NCBI GenBank assembly: GCA_003202005.1
Contig: QJJF01000005.1
Span: 1 to 64,000, forward strand
Reading direction: 5' to 3'
Origin: Williamsia faeni
Lineage (GTDB): Bacteria > Actinomycetota > Actinomycetes > Mycobacteriales > Mycobacteriaceae
Length of the DNA: 64,000 nt
Positions 27,626-35,254 of this stretch are shown here, in pieces; position 1 is the stretch's first letter; each line of letters begins with the position of its first letter. A program made the position numbers and the translations under genes. The notes below the pieces were generated by a model. That model made no database searches, had not been told where the DNA came from, and saw only the letters and a program-made list of their open reading frames with translations.

Positions 27626-30600
27626 TACAGGTCCTTGAAACTGCTGTCCGTCACGCCAAGGTCTCCGGCGTTCTGCTTCACGGCCCGAACGGTGTTTGTG
27701 TCAAAGCCGTCCGCCTTCTGGGCGTCCACAGTCAAGGTGATGTCGAGGACATCAGGGCTGGCGTTGCAAAGGACCTCCAAGATCTCCTGGGCGATGGTCT
27801 GCAGTTCGCCGGTCATGTCGGCGGTGGGGTCGACGACGTGCCGAAGCGTGAACGTCGCGTTGGCTACCGTGCGCCGCACGGGCGTCGGCTGGGCCGGCGC
27901 AGGCTTCAACTTCGGATCCTGGTTCGGGCCTGCTTCGGGCGCGGGCTCGGACTTCTCCAGTTCGCGCGTTCTCTGCTCGACCGCGAGGTCCGGCCGCACC
28001 ACTAGCGTCGTCGCGTCGAACGGCCCGAATTCCGTGTCGTCCAGCGGTACTGCAAGCCCGAGGAAGTCGCCTGTCGTAGAGTCGAATCCGGTCGCGAGTG
28101 CGAACCCCGTCTCGACGAACGCGGCATCGACTAACGATTCCTCGAGAGCCCTGACGAGCACCGACTTGTCACGCAGCCGATGGAGGTAGGGATACCGGCA
28201 GTAGTAGGCCCACAGCTCGGTAAAGCTGATGAAACCACGGGTCCACCTCGCGCGTAGAAATTCCTCGATATCCAGGCGTACAACGCGATTGGCCAGATAG
28301 GCGTGGGCGGCGTCCACCGAGGCAAGCTTGGTGCCGATGCGCTTGGTGAGGTTCTTCTCCTGCCCATCTGCACGTACCTGTCCGACGACGAACGGTGCCT
28401 GCGGGTCGTCCTGCACCGCATGTAATCCCCAGATCCACGTGTGGGCAAGGCGATCGTCCACCGTCCGGTTCGCGGTCTCCAGCATCGACTGCGCCTGCGC
28501 GGCCGCCGACTGGGTCAGATCAAGTCGTGCGGTCTCGTTGAAGATCGAGTTCCACGCAAGGTATGAGCGCACAGCCGATTCGAGTGTGCCCCACTGCTTC
28601 TCGTCAGCAGCGACCGCCACGATGGTGTTGACGTTCGAGCGTGGAGCGTTACCACGCTGCCGCAGAAGGTCGTGCACCCACCTGGAGGCACTGGAGTCCT
28701 TGTCCTTGCCGTTGTGAGCGTACTGCGGTGGCACGACGACTAGGCGCAGGTAGTCGACCTCGTCGACATCGGACGACGACTCTGGATGCACGACGTCGGC
28801 GATGACGTCAGTTGAGCCCTTGAACACCCGCTTGAGCCGGGTCGCAACCTCGCCGTGGACGGCGGACATCGGCAGTTGCGCCGCGCGCTCGGCGGCGAGC
28901 CGGTTGAGCGAGGGCTGGGTGTCGTACCAGAACCGTCCGTCCTCGCTGTAGTAGTGCGATGACTTCTCCTGCAAGCCATCCAGCGCCGATCCAATGTTGC
29001 CAAGCACATCGCCGGGCATGGCGACACCGAGCGTGATGCCCTTGCGGTCCTTGCCCTTGAGTGCTGCGTCGAGAGTCGGCGTGGCCTCAACGAAAATCGT
29101 TCGGGCCGTGCGCAGCGCGAGCGAGCGGTCCTTCAGCACAGGACGTTCGGCGTCCACAGTGCGGGCGACCGCATTCTCCCCGTCGATCTCAGACTGGATG
29201 ATTGCATCCCACGCATTGTCCACGTACTGAGTGATCTCCGAGCGCACCGGCTGCGCATCCAGAGGCACTGATCCGGTCATGATGAGCGGTGACGCGTCTT
29301 CGCGCTCGTAGAGCTGATGGACCACGTGGCTCATCAGCCGCAGCACCCCTCGCGTTCGCTGGAACTTCTCCAATGTCGACCAGTCCGAGTAGAGGCGGTC
29401 TAGCAGTTCGGGGTGGATAGGGTAGGCGGCCCTGATCCGCGACTCATACTCGGACGATCCGACCCCTGTCGGGAACTCCTTCGGGTGATGGCGGTAGTAG
29501 TCGGTGAACCGTCGCGCCGCCGTGGCGATGGTGGCGATCGCCTTGGCGTCCGGCTCCACAAACAACCGCCGCCGCACGATCTCGTAGGACTCGTCCCGAG
29601 TCGCTGGGCTCCATTGGTAAGCCACTCGCCGAATGACGTAGTCCAGCCGGTGCAGAGCGTCGAGCCCGCGTTGCCCGCCGACCTCGAGATCACTCGCTTT
29701 CGCCTCATCGCGCTCGCCGCCCCCGTCGCCGGAGGTCACCTGTCGACCCTCGCTCGCCGGTACCGATACCAGCAGCAGCGTGCCGGGGACGTTCTCCGCC
29801 GCGAGCGTCAACGCCTGGGCGAAGGTGAACTGTGTCTCGAACAGGCCGGCTGCCACGCGCTGGGCGCGTGAGTCCCTACCGTCGTAGCTGTCCGGGAGCT
29901 GTCGGGCGTAGGCGACCCATTCGTCGATCAGGACGACGGCCGGTCCGAACTCGGCGAACAGTTCACGGAGCAGGTTCCCCGGGTTGGTTCCCGTCCGGTC
30001 GGCATCGGCGACGATCGCGTACGCTTTCGCACCGCCGAGCTGCCATGCGAGCTCACCCCACAGGGTGTGCACCACGGTGCCGTCGGGCTTGTGGGACGGG
30101 GTAGCCGGCGGGATCTCGTTGCCCACCAACGCCGCTTTCCTCACAGGCTTGCTCAAGGCGTCGGTGTTCTCGCCCGTGAACAGGTCCTGCACGCTTTGAG
30201 GGAACTCGTGAAGCGCCCGACCCGAGAACAGGTGCCACACGGCCAACATCGAGTGAGTTTTGCCGCCGCCGAACGTGGTCTGCAGATTGATCACCGGGTT
30301 GGCCGACGCTGATCCAGAAATGCGGTCCACAGCTCGGCGCAGCAACTCCCTGAGGCCGTCGGTCAGGTAGGTCCGGCCGAAGAACTCGACAGGGTCCTGG
30401 TACTCCTTGGCGGCGTTCTGTTGCACGGCGACCGAGTACAGGTCGGCGGCGAACTCAGCGTTGTTGTAACGACCTGAGGCAACGTCGGGGTGTGGCTTCA
30501 GTACCTCACGCCACGACGGCAGCTCCGCATCCGGCGTCCCGGGAAGCGCGATCGCCTCGCGCACCGCTTTACGAGTCTGGTGCTCGAAGTTGCCGCGCAG

Positions 30601-31026
30601 AATGTCCAGCCGCGACGTGCGAACGGAATCTGCCTCTCGCACAGCACCAATGGCGCGCATCACCCGCTCGATCGTGTCCAGCGCGCGGACTGCGTCGTCG
30701 GGAGTGAAGGGCTTGAAGTGAGCGATGTCGTTGCGCACGCTGCGAAGCTCGCCCACGAAACCCTGTTCACCTCGCGACAGGTGGTCGTTGAAGATGTACC
30801 CAAGCGAGGACATCGGCTCGGCGATGATCCGGAACTGATCTTGCGGGTCGGTGCGCGAGTACGACTTGCCCCGGATCCCCTTCTCTGCGTCCTTTGAGGC
30901 GAGGAGCGCGGTCCAGTCCTTTCCCGTCGGTACATGCTTAGCGGCGACCCGTTCGATGTACGGATCGAGGACGTTCGACAGGGACTCGAGCGCCGTGCGC
31001 ACTATGTCAATGTTGCTCTTCGCCAT
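27625..31026 (-). CDS. DUF499 ATPase with N-terminal Swt1-like HEPN domain
   Basis: 1133 residues. The N-terminal 120 residues are helical and contain the HEPN ribonuclease-type R-x4-H motif (R98 to H103, in SVRNDIAHFKPF). The DUF499 P-loop ATPase follows with NLQTTFGGGKTHSM (about 247-260) and Walker B VVLIDEWVAYARQL. Its C-terminal 150 residues are a DUF499-associated region rich in Pro and Ala. DUF499 ATPases accompany DUF1156 methylases in defence islands and are related to BREX-type ATPases. The start overlaps the methylase stop by one base (TGATG). Confidence 0.9.
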   Translation of the reverse strand: MAKSNIDIVRTALESLSNVLDPYIERVAAKHVPTGKDWTALLASKDAEKGIRGKSYSRTDPQDQFRIIAEPMSSLGYIFNDHLSRGEQGFVGELRSVRNDIAHFKPFTPDDAVRALDTIERVMRAIGAVREADSVRTSRLDILRGNFEHQTRKAVREAIALPGTPDAELPSWREVLKPHPDVASGRYNNAEFAADLYSVAVQQNAAKEYQDPVEFFGRTYLTDGLRELLRRAVDRISGSASANPVINLQTTFGGGKTHSMLAVWHLFSGRALHEFPQSVQDLFTGENTDALSKPVRKAALVGNEIPPATPSHKPDGTVVHTLWGELAWQLGGAKAYAIVADADRTGTNPGNLLRELFAEFGPAVVLIDEWVAYARQLPDSYDGRDSRAQRVAAGLFETQFTFAQALTLAAENVPGTLLLVSVPASEGRQVTSGDGGGERDEAKASDLEVGGQRGLDALHRLDYVIRRVAYQWSPATRDESYEIVRRRLFVEPDAKAIATIATAARRFTDYYRHHPKEFPTGVGSSEYESRIRAAYPIHPELLDRLYSDWSTLEKFQRTRGVLRLMSHVVHQLYEREDASPLIMTGSVPLDAQPVRSEITQYVDNAWDAIIQSEIDGENAVARTVDAERPVLKDRSLALRTARTIFVEATPTLDAALKGKDRKGITLGVAMPGDVLGNIGSALDGLQEKSSHYYSEDGRFWYDTQPSLNRLAAERAAQLPMSAVHGEVATRLKRVFKGSTDVIADVVHPESSSDVDEVDYLRLVVVPPQYAHNGKDKDSSASRWVHDLLRQRGNAPRSNVNTIVAVAADEKQWGTLESAVRSYLAWNSIFNETARLDLTQSAAAQAQSMLETANRTVDDRLAHTWIWGLHAVQDDPQAPFVVGQVRADGQEKNLTKRIGTKLASVDAAHAYLANRVVRLDIEEFLRARWTRGFISFTELWAYYCRYPYLHRLRDKSVLVRALEESLVDAAFVETGFALATGFDSTTGDFLGLAVPLDDTEFGPFDATTLVVRPDLAVEQRTRELEKSEPAPEAGPNQDPKLKPAPAQPTPVRRTVANATFTLRHVVDPTADMTGELQTIAQEILEVLCNASPDVLDITLTVDAQKADGFDTNTVRAVKQNAGDLGVTDSSFKDL

Positions 31027-33899
31027 CAGGTCTCATCCTCGAAATCGAACGCTGCTTGCACCGCGTCGGGGCCACTTTTGCGATTGACGGTATCGGTCAG
31101 GTCTGTCCACGATCCGCCGATCAGGTTGAACAGGCGCGCATCGTCTGTGCGGGACGTTTTGGTCATCTCGTAGAGTCGGTATGCCAGGCGCTGAACGGCT
31201 TCGATGTCGATCTCTGAGCGCGTGGCCGCGGCGGCCATAAGCATTGCTGCTGGCTCCACTCCGCCGTCTTCCGCGGAGAGTACGCGGCCGAGGTGACACA
31301 TGACCTCCCATGCCGAGATCCGGTAATCCGTGACCGGGTTCCACTTCGCAGACAGGTCAGTTGGTCCGATGAGCTGGACAACTCCTTCTCCCTGCGTAAG
31401 CACGCCGGAGTCCGCGACCCCGCGGACCGAGGTGTCATAGGAGCGGGCTAGGAGGTCGGCGTCACCGAACGGCCCTTTACCCCAGCCGTACTGCTCGTAC
31501 CACTTCAGGCAGAACCGAGTGTCGGCGTCAAGGTCGCCCTCGGTCTCGGCGAGCACCTCGTCGAGGGCCTGGTTGATCAACCTGAGCGCCGCCTTGACGC
31601 TCATGTCGCTACCGTCGTTCTCGACCACGCGCGTGTAGCTCGAAAACACGGCCATCCCGGGCCCGATGGTCGCCTGGGTGAGGTCTACCGGCGCGATCGC
31701 CCCCTGTCGCAGATTCTCTAGTGCCGCGGGAAGCTCCCGCCGGAGCGCCGCAAGGAATCCGCGACGCGTCGTCTGGCCCGCAGTTTCGTGGCGCGCTCGG
31801 AGCACCAGCACGATCGACGAGGCGAGCGCGTTCGTGCCCGATGCGATCATCCGGCTAGCCATCTCCGTTCGGACTGGCCATGTCGCAGTGATGGCCCAGC
31901 CTTGGCGGATCATGCCCGCAAGGATGGTCGCCCAACCGGTACTCGTGACTCCCTCGGCCTCGAGCTCAGACTGTTTAAATGCGTAGTAGACAGTTGTTGG
32001 GTAATTTTCGGATACTCCTTCACGAGCACGTGCAAACACATTCTCGAACCCCGCCTCAAAAAACTTCTCTGCGCCTTCTCTGCCATTGTGGCGATATGCG
32101 TTGGCCACGAGTTCTTCCGCCTTGGGAACAAGCATCGAGGCAAATAACGAAGGGTGGACATCGCGAAGCGAACGGCGCAACCAAACATAGAAGAAGTCTG
32201 AAAGATCAGAGTAAACAATGTTGTCGTAATATGGCGGATCCGTGCTGACAACAGCTCCGCCATACTGCCGGGCGGCAGCGTCGGCTTGATCAGCGTGCCC
32301 GAATAACTTGGTCGCAGGCAATGAATCGAGAACCTCGGCTTCGGATTCAACAACCATGCCAAATCCGCCTCCGAAATCCTCGATGGGATTCGCTTCCGCG
32401 AAATCCCATGTCATTGAAACGGCTTGGCGCTGGAACGATCCGCGGAGCCGGTCCATGCCGTTCTCCCAGGTGCACATCGTGTTGTTTCGCGCGGAGAATT
32501 TGCTCAAAGTGAATGTCAGGTAGGTAGCGACAGCGTCCGCGTAGGCCTCCGCACCGTCACCACCATCGGCAAGGCGAGCGCCCGACGGGTGGCCTGCCGC
32601 GAGTGCGTCCTTTAGTGCCTTCTCCCGCGCCTCACCGATCAGGTCGCTCAACGTCGTCAGTGCCACCAACTGCCGGTCTGTGAAGTAGTCGCAAAAAGTG
32701 AAGAAGCCCCATCGTCGTCCTTGTGCATTGCCCCCGAATGTCCCGCGTGACTTTGCCGAAAGGTTTCGCTCGGTGCGGCGAATCGAATCTGCTTGATCCT
32801 TGACCGAGTTCGCGGCCGCGAAATGCTCAGGACTCGGCGGAACGTACACGCGTCGGCGATCGCCCGCCGCGACAACTGCAATGAGAGTTGGGGCGGGCTG
32901 CTGCGCCCGCGGAACATCAATTTCTGAGTGCGCCTGCGCTGCCGAAATCACGGCACCGCACGCAAGACAATGGCCTCCCCGCCGTCCCGACATAGTGCCG
33001 TCGCCGCGCTTCGATGGAGCCTTCGTGCTGTCATGCCCAATCGCGAACGCGACGCTCCGGCCAGCGGGTTCAGTGGCGTCGCCGATTACCGTCGGAACGA
33101 CGTACGCCTCCTTACCCTTCCTTGTGCCTAGCCACCACGAACGCACGAGCGGCACTGTGATGCCGCAGGCAGGATTCGGGCAGGTGGCGGTGCGGGCCCA
33201 GATCCAAGCAATCGTCGTCGCCTTTTCCTTCTGGCCGGTTTTCGGGTCGACGATCGTGGCGTGAGGGTAGAGATGTCCGATACGTTCCCTTGCCTGCTCA
33301 CGCATCCACGCGCCGTAACGGCGAACGTCTTCGCCGAGACCGGTCGCTCGCGGCCAGTCCCCGAGCTTTGCCTCAGCGGAACCCGGGAAGACCGGTGGCC
33401 GGCGGGCGAACCTCGGAGGGATCTCAATAAGCGCTTTGTTGATGAGGACGGCCACTGGATTGAGATCCGAGGCGTGCGCCTCCAGACCGAGGCGTTGCGC
33501 TTCTAGGGGGATCGTGCCACCGCCAGCGAACGGGTCGAGTATCGCGGGCGGGCTGCCGCCAGTGGACTTGAGGATTTCCTCATGCGCCTCACGTAGCAAG
33601 GTCTCGTTGTTGATGTTTTCCCACTTGACTAGGCGTCGGATGATCCCGTGTAGGCGCTCACGCTCGACCTTCTGCTGCTCCTCGGTTAGGTCCGGGTCAG
33701 AGGAGGGGTCGTCAACGAGCTGTGCGAAGAGCACGGCGCGAGCCGCCGCGAGCGGCCGGCGCGCCCACCAGAGGTGAAGCGTAGAAGGGTGGCCGTGACG
33801 GATGGACTTCTCCCGCGCGGATTCGGCGTTGATTTCCTCTAACGGAATCGACACCTCGATCAGCTTCTTGCGGATCAGGGGATCGGGCGTCGTCGTCAT
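31026..33899 (-). CDS. DUF1156 N6-adenine DNA methyltransferase with zinc ribbon
   Basis: 957 residues. It starts with the DUF1156 region (KKLIEVSIPLEEIN...HLWWARRPLAA). The SAM-binding motif I is ILDPFAGGGTIPLEAQ (about 118-133) and the catalytic motif IV TDPPYYDN (about 550-557). An inserted zinc ribbon carries CPNPACG and CLACG pairs. It should methylate adenine N6 and so mark self DNA for the operon. It is the first gene of the operon; GGAG lies 10 bases before the ATG. The 145 bases upstream, to the Vsr gene, should hold its promoter, but no clear box is visible. Confidence 0.93.
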   Translation of the reverse strand: MTTTPDPLIRKKLIEVSIPLEEINAESAREKSIRHGHPSTLHLWWARRPLAAARAVLFAQLVDDPSSDPDLTEEQQKVERERLHGIIRRLVKWENINNETLLREAHEEILKSTGGSPPAILDPFAGGGTIPLEAQRLGLEAHASDLNPVAVLINKALIEIPPRFARRPPVFPGSAEAKLGDWPRATGLGEDVRRYGAWMREQARERIGHLYPHATIVDPKTGQKEKATTIAWIWARTATCPNPACGITVPLVRSWWLGTRKGKEAYVVPTVIGDATEPAGRSVAFAIGHDSTKAPSKRGDGTMSGRRGGHCLACGAVISAAQAHSEIDVPRAQQPAPTLIAVVAAGDRRRVYVPPSPEHFAAANSVKDQADSIRRTERNLSAKSRGTFGGNAQGRRWGFFTFCDYFTDRQLVALTTLSDLIGEAREKALKDALAAGHPSGARLADGGDGAEAYADAVATYLTFTLSKFSARNNTMCTWENGMDRLRGSFQRQAVSMTWDFAEANPIEDFGGGFGMVVESEAEVLDSLPATKLFGHADQADAAARQYGGAVVSTDPPYYDNIVYSDLSDFFYVWLRRSLRDVHPSLFASMLVPKAEELVANAYRHNGREGAEKFFEAGFENVFARAREGVSENYPTTVYYAFKQSELEAEGVTSTGWATILAGMIRQGWAITATWPVRTEMASRMIASGTNALASSIVLVLRARHETAGQTTRRGFLAALRRELPAALENLRQGAIAPVDLTQATIGPGMAVFSSYTRVVENDGSDMSVKAALRLINQALDEVLAETEGDLDADTRFCLKWYEQYGWGKGPFGDADLLARSYDTSVRGVADSGVLTQGEGVVQLIGPTDLSAKWNPVTDYRISAWEVMCHLGRVLSAEDGGVEPAAMLMAAAATRSEIDIEAVQRLAYRLYEMTKTSRTDDARLFNLIGGSWTDLTDTVNRKSGPDAVQAAFDFEDET

Positions 33900-34045
33900 G
33901 CGTGGAAACTCCAGGTGTCTCGGCTGCTCCGATGCTATCGGCCCTGTGGTGACAGCCGCTCGAAGTCAGACATTTGTTCGGGGCGAACTGGCTGCCGTGC
34001 AGCGATATCCGTCACATCTGGACAGTAAGGTCCGATGGGGTGAGG

Positions 34046-34525
34046 TTAACGGCGTCGTCCCGGAGTATGAACGCTGGCATCGACATCGGCGGGGTGAAGC
34101 CTCCGAGAACGGACGATCCGTTCTATTTCGGTGGCTGCGTGTGTCATTTCCTCATGTTCCCAGACACGGAGCACCGTCCACCCGACCGAGCCCAGATGAG
34201 CATCTGTCTCACGGTCCCGCTCGATGTTCCGGGCGAGCTTGGCCGCCCACCACGTGCCGTTGTTGGTGGGCGCGGTTTTGTGTTCGGGACAGCCGTGCCA
34301 GAAGCAGCCGTCGACAAACACCGCAATCTTGGCGCGAGTGAACAAGATGTCCGCACGCCGACGGGGCAGCCCAGGGACCGAAACGTCGACTCGGTACCGC
34401 AGACCTCGTCGATGGAGCTCGCGCCGGAGAAGCATCTCGGGTTCCGTGTCGCGCGTTCGCTGACGGGACATGCGTTGGGATGTGGCGGCGTCGACCGACC
34501 TCGGGGGGATCGCCGAGTTGGTCAT
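34046..34525 (-). CDS. vsr: Vsr-type very short patch repair endonuclease (first copy)
   Basis: 159 residues from the ATG at 34525, with GGGAGGA six bases upstream. Family motifs are DTEPEMLLRRELHRRGLRYR, then ADILFTRAKIAVFVDGCFWHGCP (catalytic Asp and zinc-binding Cys/His) and the final VLRVWEHE. Vsr nicks T:G mismatches arising from deamination of 5-methylcytosine and is normally paired with a C5-methylase. Here that partner is the broken gene divergently placed at 34562. It is co-oriented with the DUF1156 operon. Confidence 0.92.
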   Translation of the reverse strand: MTNSAIPPRSVDAATSQRMSRQRTRDTEPEMLLRRELHRRGLRYRVDVSVPGLPRRRADILFTRAKIAVFVDGCFWHGCPEHKTAPTNNGTWWAAKLARNIERDRETDAHLGSVGWTVLRVWEHEEMTHAATEIERIVRSRRLHPADVDASVHTPGRRR

Positions 34526-34561
34526 GGTGAGTCCTCCCATTGCCGGCCGCCCTAACGAATT

Positions 34562-35080
34562 ATGTCGATCTCTATGCCATCGTCCAGCTCTGGGTCGACT
34601 GCAGCAAAGCCGCAGGGCCGTGGCGCGAAGGTCACGCCGTTGGATCTCTTCGCCTGGGGGCGGGGGCTACCGGAGGGCTTGACGGCGCCCTGGCCGTATA
34701 TGTAAGCCCGTCCGGGCCGTGGAGTGGGAGCATGCGGCTGCCGCCACGTACACACTCAATCACGGTGGACGTCTGCGCGAAGGAAGGGTCGAAGGGGGAC
34801 CGCCATCACTGACGCGATCAAACGTTGGCTTGCCGAGAACGACGTTTCCGCACGTTGACGTAGTCGTCGGGAGACCTCCGTGCCAAGGATTTTCGACACT
34901 CAATCGTGCCGGCGTCGGGCTGCACAGGAACGAGCTGTGACGCCTGTGTGCGAAGGCCGTCCAGAAGGCACCGCCGAGCTACTTCGTGTTGGAGAATGTT
35001 CCGACCTTCCTGAAGTCCGTCCTGGCGAGTGTTTCAGGAAGCGCGCTAAGCCTGGATCCGTGGACTGGCGTCTGTAGACG
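34562..35080 (+). pseudogene. dcm: C5-cytosine DNA methyltransferase, N-terminal half, broken
   Basis: Motif I-like TPLDLFAWGRGLPEGL is followed by a stop. Another frame then gives VEWEHAAAATYTLNHG, then VDVVVGRPPCQGFSTLNRAG (motif IV with the catalytic Cys) and GLHRNEL. After a TGA in place of the expected Trp codon, the text continues LCAKAVQKAPPSYFVLENVP, the ENV motif VI. Nothing recognisable follows beyond about 35080. At least one frameshift and two stops make it inactive. It lies next to vsr, as dcm/vsr pairs do, but divergently. Confidence 0.8.
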
Positions 35081-35160
35081 CTCGCACCGTTGTTGGATTC
35101 GATGAAACAGGTTGTGTACGTGTTAGATCCGATGGTCAGTCCAGCATTTTCACTTTGGTC

Positions 35161-35188
35161 CAGGTTCCAGGTTCCAGGTTCCAGGTTC
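35161..35188 (+). repeat. Short tandem repeat, AGGTTCC about x4
   Basis: The 7-base unit AGGTTCC is repeated about four times without interruption. It lies between the methylase remnant and the ATPase-AlbA gene end. Noncoding as far as can be seen. Confidence 0.8.
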
Positions 35189-35254
35189 GCGGGCTGAGCG
35201 GTCGCAGAGGGGCAGGCTGTGAGTGCGCGCTGAATTTGCACCTTCCAGAATTGG

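Noticed and set aside
27107-28189. 360-residue plus-strand open frame over the GHKL/DUF499 junction
   Set aside because: It runs antisense across two motif-bearing genes, has no ribosome site and no protein-like motifs; a shadow of high-GC coding.
22024-33899. Standard BREX or type I restriction system
   Set aside because: No PglZ phosphatase, BrxL/BrxA or HsdS/HsdR proteins are visible; DUF499 and DUF1156 alone do not make a BREX set.
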